Source: a virus. Taken from it: a stretch of DNA of 38,249 nt. The position numbers and the translations under genes were made by a program. The notes beneath the pieces are model-generated. The model was not told the DNA's origin. It did not search any database and saw only the letters and a list, made by a program, of their open reading frames with translations. How positions within the stretch are numbered: the stretch's first letter is position 1; every line of letters starts with the position of its first letter. Shown here piece by piece: positions 23,114-31,242 of this stretch. The DNA lies in the IMG/VR virus record IMGVR_UViG_3300034066_001286, positions 1 through 38,249 of that record; one strand, written 5' to 3'.

Positions 23114-24840
23114 CCCTCGCCATCGACTTCGAAACCGATTGGTCCCGAGACTACTCCGTTGCTGACTTGGGCGCGTGGGCGTATTGCCACGACCCGCGAT
23201 TCCGTGCCTACCTCGTTTCTTTCCGGGGCGAAGATGGCTGGGAATGGGCGGGGCCTCCCTCGAAAGCGCCGTGGGAGAAAGCGAATGGATACCGGCATTG
23301 GGTTTCCCACAACGCCGCGTTCGACTCCGAGGTTTTCGCCTGCCTGCCCGCGGGCCTCCCGAAGGGCGATGGCCCGGATGTCTGGGACTGCACGGCAGAC
23401 CTCGCCGCCTGCCTGCAACTCCCCCGCGATCTCGCCGGGGCCTGCCGTGAGGGCTTGGGCGTGACGGTGGACAAATCCGTCCGTGAGAGGGCAGGGGAGC
23501 CGGATCTTTTTGCCCCCTCGGCTACGGAGATGGAAGACTACGCCCTCAACGATGCCCGGCTGTGCATGGACCTTTGGGAGCGTTTCCAAGGCCGGTGGCC
23601 GGAGCGGGAAAGGGAACTCTCCCGCCACACCCGCCTGATGGGGCGCCGTGGCATCGGCTTCGATACCGAGAAGGCCACCGAGGCGGTGCGGTCCCTCACG
23701 GCCCAGATCACCGAGACCGAGGCATCCCTGCCCTGGACGGCCTCGGGCCACCCGCCGACCAGCCGGAATGCGTTCTTCCTCGAATGCGACCGGCTCGGCT
23801 TGCCGCGCCCAACCACCACGGCGGAGAAATCCCCCGAGTGGCAGGATTGGCTTGATGCCCACGAAGCCCGCGTGCCGTGGGTGCGTGGCCTCAACCAATG
23901 GCGCAAGCTCAACCGCACGAAGGAAGTCATCGGCGCCATGCTCCTCCGCACCGCCGAGAACCGGCTCCACTACTCCCTGCGCTACTACGGCGCCGCGATC
24001 ACGGGCCGGTGGAGCGGGGCCGATGGGCTGAACCTCCAAAACCTCAACTCCAAGGACACCGCGGGGGGCATCGACCTCCGGGCGTTGCTGGTGCCCGAGC
24101 CGGGTAAGGTTTTCATCGTTTCCGACCTCTCGCAGATCGAGCCGCGCTGTCTGGCCGTGCTCACGGGCGACGAAAAGATGCTGGAATTCCTCCGCACGGG
24201 CGCCGACCTCTACGAGGCCCATGCCCGCGCGACGATGGGCTACATGGATCCGCGCCCACTCAAGGAATCGGACAAAAGCCTGCGCGCCCTTGCCAAGGCC
24301 CGCGTCCTCGGGCTGGGCTACTCCTGCGGGGCCTCCAAATTCGTGACCGTGGCCAAGATCATGGCCGGACTCGACATCTCGCCCGAGGACTCCGAGCGCA
24401 TCGTCACCGAATACCGCGCCCAAAATCCCAAGATCACCGCGCTCTGGGACCGCATGCAGGGCGAATTCTCCCGCGTGAAAGGCCCGGTGTGGGCGATCCG
24501 CACGAAGGCCCGCCGCCCGATGCGCTACTTCAAGCCGAAGGACGGCCAAGCCAGCGCCGTGAAGGGACGCCCGCCGGTGAAATTCTATGGCGGCAAGCTG
24601 GTGGAAAACCTCATCCAAGCCACCGCCCGCGATGTCCTGGCTGAAATGATCCTCCGCATCGAGGCCGCAGGCTTCCCCGTCGTCCTCCATGTCCACGACG
24701 AAATCATCGCCGAGGTGCCCGCGGCCGACGCCCCGAACGCCCTCGCGGAGATTCGCCGAATCATGACCACGCCGCCCGACTGGATGCCCAGCCTCCCGCT
24801 CGAATGCGAGGCCACAACGATGGAGGCGTATGGGAAATAA
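23110..24840 (+). CDS. Family A DNA polymerase with 3'-5' exonuclease
   Basis: A 576-residue polymerase. The N-terminus carries the proofreading exonuclease motif (AIDFET, Asp6 and Glu8). The polymerase domain has motif A DLSQIEPR (339-346), motif B with AKARVLGLGYSCG (about 395-407) and motif C HVHDEIIAE (527-535). There is no 5'-3' exonuclease domain, as usual in phages. It is the replicative enzyme and overlaps upstream (ATGA) and downstream (11 bp) genes. Confidence 0.93.
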   Translation: MTLAIDFETDWSRDYSVADLGAWAYCHDPRFRAYLVSFRGEDGWEWAGPPSKAPWEKANGYRHWVSHNAAFDSEVFACLPAGLPKGDGPDVWDCTADLAACLQLPRDLAGACREGLGVTVDKSVRERAGEPDLFAPSATEMEDYALNDARLCMDLWERFQGRWPERERELSRHTRLMGRRGIGFDTEKATEAVRSLTAQITETEASLPWTASGHPPTSRNAFFLECDRLGLPRPTTTAEKSPEWQDWLDAHEARVPWVRGLNQWRKLNRTKEVIGAMLLRTAENRLHYSLRYYGAAITGRWSGADGLNLQNLNSKDTAGGIDLRALLVPEPGKVFIVSDLSQIEPRCLAVLTGDEKMLEFLRTGADLYEAHARATMGYMDPRPLKESDKSLRALAKARVLGLGYSCGASKFVTVAKIMAGLDISPEDSERIVTEYRAQNPKITALWDRMQGEFSRVKGPVWAIRTKARRPMRYFKPKDGQASAVKGRPPVKFYGGKLVENLIQATARDVLAEMILRIEAAGFPVVLHVHDEIIAEVPAADAPNALAEIRRIMTTPPDWMPSLPLECEATTMEAYGK

Positions 24841-25669
24841 CGACCCCCTCGCCAAACTCAAAGCCTGGCTCCGCAAGAAGGAGTCAGCCGAGATGTCCCT
24901 GCACAAGGCGATTTTCAAGATCGCCATCCTCTCCAAGGAAGCTGGGCTTCCTCCTGAGCAGGCCGAACTCCTCTGCAAAGCCTACGCGGCCGGCAAGATG
25001 GCCCGCCGTGCCCCGGAGCGGGAAATCCGGTCTGCCGTGGCCTGCGCCTACTCGCAGGAGGCCAAGCCCGCGGGGCCGCGATTCCCCGCCCCGATGCGCG
25101 AGTTGATCGCCGAGGTGGATGCCTACCCGGCTACGGTGCCGCGTCCACCCTACCCGCACGACACCCCTGAAACCTTCCTCGAGGCGATGTTCGAGGGGGA
25201 TCCGCTCCTGTGCGTCGGCGCCAACGCCTTCGCCATGGATACCCGCCCGCTCTCTGAGTGGCGGGGAATGCTGGCCTCGATGCAGTTCCTCGTGCCTTCC
25301 CCGATGCTGGCACCCACCGGCCCACGCAAAGAGGACGGCCAAGAGAGTTTTCACGCCGAATCCAACACCGGCCCGAGAATTTTTCTCGTTACGGAGTTCG
25401 ATCACGCGACCAAGCCCCAGCAGATGGCCCGCATCCGCGCCCTCGAGGCCCGCGGAACCCACAAGCTCAAGCTGGTGGTCGATAGCGCGGGCAAATCCCT
25501 CCACGCCTACTGGAAATCCTCGGGCGATGCCCACGCGGATTTCGAATTCTTTTCCTATGCAACCAAACTCGGGGCGGACGAACGCCTTTGGCTCCGTAGC
25601 CAGTTCGCGCGCCTACCTGCCGGTCAACGCGATGGCCGCAAACAAGAAGTCCTTTTATGGCAACCCTAA
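24830..25669 (+). CDS. AEP-type primase-like replication protein
   Basis: A 279-residue protein from ATG 24830. The C-terminal half has features of archaeo-eukaryotic primases: an acidic pair E189-F-D191, the strand-turn VVDSAGKSLHAYW (216-228, with Ser223 and His225) and a later Arg-rich RLPAGQRDGRKQ. The N-terminal 75 residues are helical. Lying between polymerase and helicase genes, it most likely makes primers. Sequence recognition of this family is from memory, so moderate confidence. Confidence 0.65.
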   Translation: MGNNDPLAKLKAWLRKKESAEMSLHKAIFKIAILSKEAGLPPEQAELLCKAYAAGKMARRAPEREIRSAVACAYSQEAKPAGPRFPAPMRELIAEVDAYPATVPRPPYPHDTPETFLEAMFEGDPLLCVGANAFAMDTRPLSEWRGMLASMQFLVPSPMLAPTGPRKEDGQESFHAESNTGPRIFLVTEFDHATKPQQMARIRALEARGTHKLKLVVDSAGKSLHAYWKSSGDAHADFEFFSYATKLGADERLWLRSQFARLPAGQRDGRKQEVLLWQP

Positions 25670-26814
25670 AACAACACGACCACATGGATGGTAAACGCAG
25701 AGCGGGCGCAATGCTCGAGGAACTGCTTACCGCAAAGAAACCTTCAACCTCGCAAGAGACACCGGAGGAACCAGCCGCTACCCCGCTGCCGCCCTTCGAG
25801 TTTTTCGACGATATCCTGGCTAACATGCCGGACGAGCCGCCGCTTCTCGTAGGGGGCAATGACCCGTCAGACATCCGAAAAAATGCCCTCATTCACAAGG
25901 GCGACAAGGTGATGCTCGGGGCAGAATCCAAGGCGGGCAAGACATGGTGGATGATGCAACAAGCCCTGTGCATCTCTGCAGGAATCCCCTTCCTCGGTCA
26001 CAGAACCGTGCAGGGAGTCGTGCTCTACTGCAACTTCGAGCTTCGCCCGTGGGCCTTCGCCCGGCGGATCAAGCAGATCAGCCAAGCTCTCGGGCTGGTG
26101 GATGGCGCCGGACGGGCCAAGGTGCCGCCGCTCTTCATCGGTTGGAACCTTCGAGGCAAGTGCTACGACATCGAGCGCATCTGTGAAGTTGCCGAGGAGA
26201 GGTTCCGCAAGATGCCTGGCATGAAGCTGGCGGGAATCGTAGTGGACCCCCTCTACAAATCCTACGGCGGGAAGGAGGAGAACAGCGCCACAGACATGGC
26301 CGCCGTGCTCGAGAGCATGGAGCGATTCGCCGAAAACCTCCATGCGGCGATCTTCATCTCCTCCCATTTCGCCAAAGGCGACTCCGCAGGCAAGGCTCAG
26401 ATCGACCGCATCAGCGGGTCCGGTGTCATCGCCCGTGACCCCGACAGCATCATGACCCTTTCAAAGATCAAGGACGAAAAGAACCTCTACACCTTCGAGG
26501 CCACGCTCCGGAACATGGCTAGCCCAGAGCCTCGCGTGGTGGAGTTTGAATTCCCCCTCTGGAAGGCCCGAGACGACATCAAGGCAGGCGGGAAATCCTA
26601 CGACTTGACCGAGATGGTGGCGCTCCTCCCTGAGCAAGGATTGACCTCCACGCAATGGTTCGAAGCCGCCGCGGAACAGGGCATTTGCGCCAAGAAATCC
26701 AACTGGGCAAACCTCACAAATTCGGCCCTCAACAAGGGCCTCGTAACGATGAAAAACGGCCCCAGAAACAGCCAGATTTTCACCAAAGCCTCGGGAACTG
26801 GTCAAAACCAATGA
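25657..26814 (+). CDS. RepA-type replicative helicase (RecA-fold ATPase)
   Basis: A 385-residue ATPase overlapping the primase by 13 bp. Walker A is GAESKAGKT (88-96) and Walker B is LAGIVVDP (191-198, Asp198). This is the AAA_25/RepA hexameric helicase layout. A C-terminal winged-helix-like part (about 320-375) may bind DNA. Its last codons contain GGGAACTGGTC, an arm of the inverted repeats in the non-coding stretch after it. Confidence 0.8.
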   Translation: MATLKQHDHMDGKRRAGAMLEELLTAKKPSTSQETPEEPAATPLPPFEFFDDILANMPDEPPLLVGGNDPSDIRKNALIHKGDKVMLGAESKAGKTWWMMQQALCISAGIPFLGHRTVQGVVLYCNFELRPWAFARRIKQISQALGLVDGAGRAKVPPLFIGWNLRGKCYDIERICEVAEERFRKMPGMKLAGIVVDPLYKSYGGKEENSATDMAAVLESMERFAENLHAAIFISSHFAKGDSAGKAQIDRISGSGVIARDPDSIMTLSKIKDEKNLYTFEATLRNMASPEPRVVEFEFPLWKARDDIKAGGKSYDLTEMVALLPEQGLTSTQWFEAAAEQGICAKKSNWANLTNSALNKGLVTMKNGPRNSQIFTKASGTGQNQ

Positions 26815-26943
26815 ACGCGAAACATTTAACCCCTAAAACGCGACCAGTTCCCCCCCCTATAGGGAAAGGAACCACTCAAAACCGATGCGACCAGTCAGTT
26901 CCCAGGGGTGCTACGCACCACCCCCTGGGTAACCTGAGAACTG
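26793..26943. other. Inverted and direct repeats: putative origin or operator
   Basis: GGGAACTGGTC (26793-26803) and GACCAGTTCCC (26842-26852) are perfect 11-bp inverted repeats. Two 20-base segments at 26794-26813 and 26868-26887 match at 16 positions. GCGACCAGT recurs at 26840 and 26887. CCCAGGGG (26901-26908) pairs with CCCCTGGG (26922-26929), framed by CAGTTC and GAACTG. Position after polymerase, primase and helicase suits a replication origin. Confidence 0.5.
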
Positions 26944-26971
26944 TCAGTCCGCTTTTCATCGCTGCCACTTT

Positions 26972-27286
26972 ATGACCGCGCTGGAAATCAAACATCCATG
27001 GCAAGAACTCCAACGCGCGCACGGCGTGGAAATCACCACCGTGAACCCCCTCGAACTTGGCCGGCCGTTCCCATTCACCGACGCACAGCGCGCAACTCTC
27101 CAACCCTACCTCGAAGCCGCGGGAGATCATGGCGCCGTGCTGGTCATTGTGACACGCAGTGCTTTTGAGAACTACCTGCATGCAACTCCCTTGGCCGTCA
27201 CCACAAAAAACCGCCGCACCCTTTCTGCCACCCTTACCCGGCTGAAAAAAGAAACCCATGCCACCCTTCACCCAACACGACCTTGA
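26972..27286 (+). CDS. Small replication-region protein, unknown
   Basis: A 104-residue protein from ATG 26972. The pattern (HPWQELQRAHGVE, then FPFTDAQRATLQPYLEAAG, then GAVLVIVTRSAFENYL) is alpha/beta with no known motif. Its stop TGA (27284-27286) overlaps the TTG at 27283 that opens the resolvase N-terminal frame, in the same way that ATGA and GTGA couple other genes here. Confidence 0.55.
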   Translation: MTALEIKHPWQELQRAHGVEITTVNPLELGRPFPFTDAQRATLQPYLEAAGDHGAVLVIVTRSAFENYLHATPLAVTTKNRRTLSATLTRLKKETHATLHPTRP

Positions 27287-27641
27287 ATCCCTTGGATACA
27301 CCCTGCAACCCGACGGCTCCTTCTCCAGAGCCGGTCATCACCCTGCACCTGCCCGGCTACCTGACCCCAAGCCTCAACCGGCTCTTCGGCAAACACTGGA
27401 CTGCCAGCCACCGCGAAAAACAACTCGCCCGGGCCGCGTTACTCTCCGCATTACGCGCCACGCCTGCCGACTCCTCGACGCCGACAATTTCGCAGGCGGC
27501 TGCAAACCTCTCATCGACCAGCTCCGATACGCCGCCCTCATCCCGGACGACGACCCGGCGAGCGTCGAACTCCAATTCCGCCAGGAGAAAGTCACCAAGA
27601 AAACCCTCGAAATGACCACCATCGAAATCACCCAGCCATGA
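27258..27641 (+). CDS. RusA-type resolvase, frame with the catalytic half
   Basis: A 127-codon ORF from ATG 27258 to TGA 27639-27641. Its second half has the RusA signature: RVTLRITRHACRLLDADNF with the DxDN acids, GGCKPLIDQLRYAALI, and the acidic PDDDP, then QEKV. RusA resolves Holliday junctions. The first half is Pro-rich and unlike RusA, while the -1-related frame at 27283 encodes a RusA-like N-terminus over the same bases. The ORF may therefore be the continuous gene or only its 3' part after a frameshift. It couples to the next gene by ATGA. Confidence 0.75.
   Translation: MPPFTQHDLESLGYTLQPDGSFSRAGHHPAPARLPDPKPQPALRQTLDCQPPRKTTRPGRVTLRITRHACRLLDADNFAGGCKPLIDQLRYAALIPDDDPASVELQFRQEKVTKKTLEMTTIEITQP
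27283..27615 (+). CDS. RusA N-terminal frame overlapping the resolvase
   Basis: This frame opens at TTG 27283 (TTGA overlap with the previous stop). VITLHLPGYLTPSLNRLFGK followed by HW resembles the LPxxPSxNxxW start of RusA proteins. Slipping -1 at GAAAAAC (27415-27421) would join HREK to TTRPGRVTL of the catalytic frame, giving about 119 residues, the usual RusA length. Beyond that point the frame (ending 27615) reads as low-complexity Ser/Thr/Arg and is probably not functional. Programmed shift, mutation and overprinting are all possible. Confidence 0.5.
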   Translation: MNPLDTPCNPTAPSPEPVITLHLPGYLTPSLNRLFGKHWTASHREKQLARAALLSALRATPADSSTPTISQAAANLSSTSSDTPPSSRTTTRRASNSNSARRKSPRKPSK

Positions 27642-27850
27642 GCAAACGCAAAAAGCCACGATTCGGCAAACACGGCAAGATCGTCCAAGAGGTGGCGGGC
27701 TTCCGGGAGTTCCGAGAAGCCTGGCTCGCCAACATGTTGGAAGAAATGTCCGCCGCCTGTGATCGATTTTGGAGCAAGACCCCCGAACGCCGGAAGATCG
27801 AGGCTTCACGCCAACGCTCGGGATTCAACTACGGGAACTCACATGAATAA
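27638..27850 (+). CDS. Small basic protein, unknown
   Basis: A 70-residue Lys/Arg-rich protein from ATG 27638, overlapping the resolvase stop. It has helices EVAGFREFREAWLANMLEEM and no known motif. The next gene starts within its last codons. Confidence 0.55.
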   Translation: MSKRKKPRFGKHGKIVQEVAGFREFREAWLANMLEEMSAACDRFWSKTPERRKIEASRQRSGFNYGNSHE

Positions 27851-28352
27851 CACCTTTACCGCAAGAAACGGCGAGCCTGCCTATATGCCTGACTACGACC
27901 TCGACACGCCCGAGGACACGCTCGCCGATGAACTCGGCACGACGCCCGCCGTGGCCCGCAAGGTCATTGCGATGCTCCAAGCCGCCGAGGTTCGCCAGCA
28001 GGCGTTGACCCTTGGCAAAGTCGTCGGGCTTCTCCTCGAGACCAACAACCTGCCAGTCATGGCCAACGCCATCGCCTTCGCGGCCGGCCTCGACCAGCTC
28101 AACGGCAAGATGTCCCAGGCGCAGGTGGCGCGGGAGCTAAAGGTCACACGCGCCCTCGTCTCCCATTATGTCGTCGGGGTTCGGGATTTCCTATCAGGTA
28201 AAAGCCAGACCTTCGACTGCACCAAGTTCCGTAAGTCCAACAAGTCGCGCCAGACCTTCAGAGAGAAGGCGACGGATCCATTCACGGCGGCCAAGGCGGC
28301 TGCCATCGCCAGATACAAAGCCAGCAACCACATCACCACAAAATGCAACTAA
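27843..28352 (+). CDS. Helix-turn-helix protein
   Basis: A 169-residue protein; I chose ATG 27843, which overlaps the previous gene by eight bases, over the upstream ATG at 27759 that would overlap far more. Residues about 85-115 form a helix-turn-helix (MSQAQVARELKVTRALVSHY). The C-terminus is basic (SNKSRQTFREKATDPF). It may control late genes, as it lies in the small-gene block before the terminase. Confidence 0.6.
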   Translation: MNNTFTARNGEPAYMPDYDLDTPEDTLADELGTTPAVARKVIAMLQAAEVRQQALTLGKVVGLLLETNNLPVMANAIAFAAGLDQLNGKMSQAQVARELKVTRALVSHYVVGVRDFLSGKSQTFDCTKFRKSNKSRQTFREKATDPFTAAKAAAIARYKASNHITTKCN

Positions 28353-28768
28353 TCGACACCACCATGTTCACGCTCCATGCGTTGAACCTACCCGAAACCC
28401 TCACCCCCGCCGAGTGGACGAATATCCACAAGGACATCCTCGTGTGCAAGCGGGCCGCCTCCAAGTGGCTCAGTCAGTCCCGCGATTACTCGAACTCACG
28501 CTGGGGCATGGAGTTCACCGCCGACACCGAGGCACAGCTCGAGCTTGACCTCGGCCTCACCTTGGCTGACGCGAAGCCAACCCTCAACCCGGACGACAAG
28601 ACCAAGGCCATCGTCACCATCGAAGGGCTCTCGCAGAAGTTTACCGTTTGGGAGCGCAAGATGAGCGACGACATCGGCAAGTGGGACCGCGACCGTCTCG
28701 AGCGCGCCCTCGAACTCCTCACGCCAATGGAGGCGACAGCCGCACGGATCCGGGGGCTATTGGCATGA
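28343..28768 (+). CDS. Unknown protein
   Basis: A 141-residue protein from ATG 28343, or 134 from ATG 28364. It is mostly helical, with the middle (AIVTIEGLSQKFTVWERKM) more strand-like. It overlaps the previous gene by ten bases and the next by ATGA. No family recognised. Confidence 0.55.
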   Translation: MQLIDTTMFTLHALNLPETLTPAEWTNIHKDILVCKRAASKWLSQSRDYSNSRWGMEFTADTEAQLELDLGLTLADAKPTLNPDDKTKAIVTIEGLSQKFTVWERKMSDDIGKWDRDRLERALELLTPMEATAARIRGLLA

Positions 28769-29052
28769 GTGACACGCCCGAGACTGATGCTGAATTGATA
28801 GCAATAAAGTCAGTTTGCAAGAATGAATATATGCTCGATACGATGGGAGACTTTGCTCGCAAACTAGAGCGCGAGCGCGACGAGGCACGGAGGAAGCTAG
28901 AGGATTTGGATGTCGCTGCAATCCACACTTGCCACGATCAATGCCAAAGGCCGATGTGCGTATTGAGGCGCGAGCGTGACGAGTTGCTCGAGCGCAACGC
29001 CAAGCTCCGCGACATAGCCGACAGAGCGCTAATGCTTAACCAAACCCAGTGA
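28765..29052 (+). CDS. Small helical phage protein (MSDTPETDA type)
   Basis: A 95-residue protein from ATG 28765. The start MSDTPETDAE and a later FARKLERERDEARRK are typical of small accessory proteins seen in many phages. It is largely coiled coil, with four Cys around residues 56-65 (HTCHDQCQRPMCVL). Function unknown. It overlaps the next gene as GTGA. Confidence 0.6.
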   Translation: MSDTPETDAELIAIKSVCKNEYMLDTMGDFARKLERERDEARRKLEDLDVAAIHTCHDQCQRPMCVLRRERDELLERNAKLRDIADRALMLNQTQ

Positions 29053-29279
29053 CCTGCCCAACATGCGGCACCGACACCCGAGTCATTGCAACCCGCGACG
29101 GATACAGGCGCAGGCTATGCACCAAGGGCCATCGGTTCGTCACCCTTGAACAGGCGCACGAAACGAAATTCCCATGGCTATCCAAACCCAAGCGTAAACC
29201 ATTGAAGAAGAAAAAGAAACCAAAGCAGGACGACAAATGGATCGAACGCATCAACGCCAAGCTGGCCGACTCCGATTGA
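29049..29279 (+). CDS. NrdR-like zinc-ribbon protein
   Basis: A 76-residue protein from GTG 29049. The N-terminus CPTCGTDTRVIATRDGYRRR followed by CTKGHRF resembles the zinc ribbon of NrdR, which represses ribonucleotide reductase genes, but the ATP-cone domain of NrdR is absent. The C-terminus is a Lys-rich tail (KPKRKPLKKKKKPKQ). It may be a small DNA-binding protein and not a true NrdR. Confidence 0.6.
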   Translation: MTCPTCGTDTRVIATRDGYRRRLCTKGHRFVTLEQAHETKFPWLSKPKRKPLKKKKKPKQDDKWIERINAKLADSD

Positions 29280-29383
29280 GGGGGGTGGCATGGGAACCCT
29301 ACCGAAATGGTTCAACCATCGCAGTTTGCCAGTCGCTCGTCATTCTTTTGAGCGTTGCATAATTTGACATCGTTGCACAAGCC
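29280..29383. promoter_or_regulatory. Gap before TerS: candidate terminase-binding (cos) region
   Basis: The 104-bp gap contains the perfect inverted repeat ATGGTT-C-AACCAT (29307-29319) and two direct repeats CGTTGCA (29353, 29371), 18 bp apart. Lambda-type phages place cos and terminase-binding sites just before the small-subunit gene. No convincing promoter is seen. Confidence 0.35.
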
Positions 29384-30040
29384 GTGGGCATCACGGAATT
29401 AAGCAACGCGTTAAGCATCGACAAGTCGGTCGTCTCCCGTCTCGTCAAGAAAGGCATGCCCACGACCTCCGTGGACGCCGCCCAGGCGTGGCGCGAATCG
29501 AACGCACCGCCCCGCGCCAAGCGTGGGCAACGCGGCACACCGCCACCGCCACCGAAACTCTCAAAGGTCGCCGAACCTCCGAGAGTGTCAGAGCCTGCCG
29601 CGCCTCTGCCAGTTCCGCCACCGCCGCCGGTTCACGACAGCGCACCCGAGCCGGACGACGAGGACAACACGCCGCGCCAATCCCTCCGCCGCGCCCGCCT
29701 TGCCGAGAAGGTCGGCTACAACGAACTCGTCATCTGCAAGCGCAACGGCGGATCGGTCGAAGACATCCGCAAAGCGAACCAAATCTACATCGCCAGTCGG
29801 AACAACCGCATCAAGGCCGAGAAGGATTTTAAAGACTGGCAACGCCAGGAAGCCATCACCCTTTTCTACGACGAAGCGCGCGACATCACGAGCCGCCCGC
29901 ACATCACCGCCAAGCAGCTCCTCGAAGTCATGCCCAAGACCCTCGCCACCCGGCTGCACGGCCAACCGCAGAAAACCATCGAAGCCACCCTCGCCGAGTG
30001 GGCCGACAACCTCACGACCATCATCCGAAAAGCCATATGA
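29384..30040 (+). CDS. Terminase small subunit
   Basis: A 218-residue protein from GTG 29384. The N-terminus has a helix-turn-helix (GITELSNALSIDKSVVSRLV) that would recognise the packaging site, followed by a Pro-rich linker (about 46-90) and a helical C-terminal part likely to contact the large subunit. This is the Nu1-type layout. It overlaps the methyltransferase gene as ATGA. The call follows from this layout and from TerL two genes downstream. Confidence 0.7.
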   Translation: MGITELSNALSIDKSVVSRLVKKGMPTTSVDAAQAWRESNAPPRAKRGQRGTPPPPPKLSKVAEPPRVSEPAAPLPVPPPPPVHDSAPEPDDEDNTPRQSLRRARLAEKVGYNELVICKRNGGSVEDIRKANQIYIASRNNRIKAEKDFKDWQRQEAITLFYDEARDITSRPHITAKQLLEVMPKTLATRLHGQPQKTIEATLAEWADNLTTIIRKAI

Positions 30041-31242
30041 CCATCGAACACCTCAAAACCTCCGACCTCATCCCCTACGCGCGCAACGCGAAAAAGCACG
30101 ACGCCAGCCAAGTCGCCAAGCTCGCCGGGAGCATCCGCGAATTCGGTTTCACCAACCCCGTCCTCATCGACAAGGACAACGGCATCATCGCCGGTCACGG
30201 TCGCGTCCTCGCCGCTCAATCCCTCGCCCTCGAGTCCGTCCCCTGCATCCGCCTTGGCCACCTCACCGACACGCAGCGCCGAGCCTACATCCTCGCCGAC
30301 AACCGCCTCGCCGAGATCGGCGGTGGGTGGGACGAGGAAATGCTCAAGCTCGAGCTGGCGGATCTTGCGGCCTTGGATGTCGATGTCGCCGAGATTGGGT
30401 TTGGCGCTGAAGACCTCGCCGAGCTGGAGATGGAAGCCGAGGCCGAAAAATCAGACGCCGATGCCGAGCCACAGATCGACAAGGCCGAAGAACTCCGCGC
30501 CAAGTGGGGCGTCGAGCCTGGGCAACTTTGGGAGCTTGGCGACCATCGGTTGCTGTGTGGCGACTCCACGATCCCCGAGCATGTGGCAAAACTCATGGGC
30601 AAAGAGAAGGCTGAAATGGTTTTTAGCGATCCTCCATATGCTTTGTTTGGAAATTCAACCGGAGTCCATGGCATTGCCGACGATAAAATGGTTCGCCCAT
30701 TTTTTCGTGATATTGGCCGCGCCAGCGTTGAATGGGTTGAAAACTTTGGCCATGTCTATTTGTGCTGCGATTGGCACACAGCGTTTGTTATTCAATCCGT
30801 AATTACAGAAGTTGGTCTGACCGCAAAAAATTTGTGTGTATGGGACAAGGGCGATGGGGGCATCGGTGCAAACTATCAGCAGTGCTATGAGTTAATTTGG
30901 TTTTTTACAAACTCGCCGCGAGCCAAAGGCACTCTGGCAAAAAAAGAAGCTGGAGAGAAAACGGTCAACGGAGTGCCAAACATTTGGCGCTTTCCTCGCG
31001 TTCAAAGTAACAGAATCCACAATGCAGAAAAGCCTGTTGGAATGGTGAGCGTTCCAATCACAAATGGCAGTAAGCCGGGCAACATCGTTTTAGATTTTTT
31101 CTCGGGAAGCGGAACGGCTCTAATGGCCTGCGAGCAACTTGGCCGCAAATGCCGCGCCATCGAAATCTCGCCCGCCTATGTCGCCGTGGCGATCCAGCGC
31201 TGGGCCGACGCCACCGGCAAAGAACCCAAGCGCCTCGCATGA
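30037..31242 (+). CDS. ParB-domain DNA methyltransferase, beta class
   Basis: A 401-residue fusion from ATG 30037. Residues 1-130 are a ParB/Srx-like domain (LIPYARNAKKHD, then NGIIAGHGR). Residues about 155-395 are an adenine/N4-cytosine methyltransferase with DPPY (198-201) before the AdoMet-binding FSGSG (355-359), the order of the beta class. The half coded by about 30610-31130 is AT-rich, indicating exchange. Lying between terminase genes it may mark phage DNA during packaging or protect it from host restriction. Confidence 0.85.
   Translation: MTIEHLKTSDLIPYARNAKKHDASQVAKLAGSIREFGFTNPVLIDKDNGIIAGHGRVLAAQSLALESVPCIRLGHLTDTQRRAYILADNRLAEIGGGWDEEMLKLELADLAALDVDVAEIGFGAEDLAELEMEAEAEKSDADAEPQIDKAEELRAKWGVEPGQLWELGDHRLLCGDSTIPEHVAKLMGKEKAEMVFSDPPYALFGNSTGVHGIADDKMVRPFFRDIGRASVEWVENFGHVYLCCDWHTAFVIQSVITEVGLTAKNLCVWDKGDGGIGANYQQCYELIWFFTNSPRAKGTLAKKEAGEKTVNGVPNIWRFPRVQSNRIHNAEKPVGMVSVPITNGSKPGNIVLDFFSGSGTALMACEQLGRKCRAIEISPAYVAVAIQRWADATGKEPKRLA

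Noticed and set aside
23107-24978. 623-codon minus-strand ORF opposite the DNA polymerase
   Set aside because: It is an antisense shadow caused by GC-rich codons; the + strand has all polymerase motifs.
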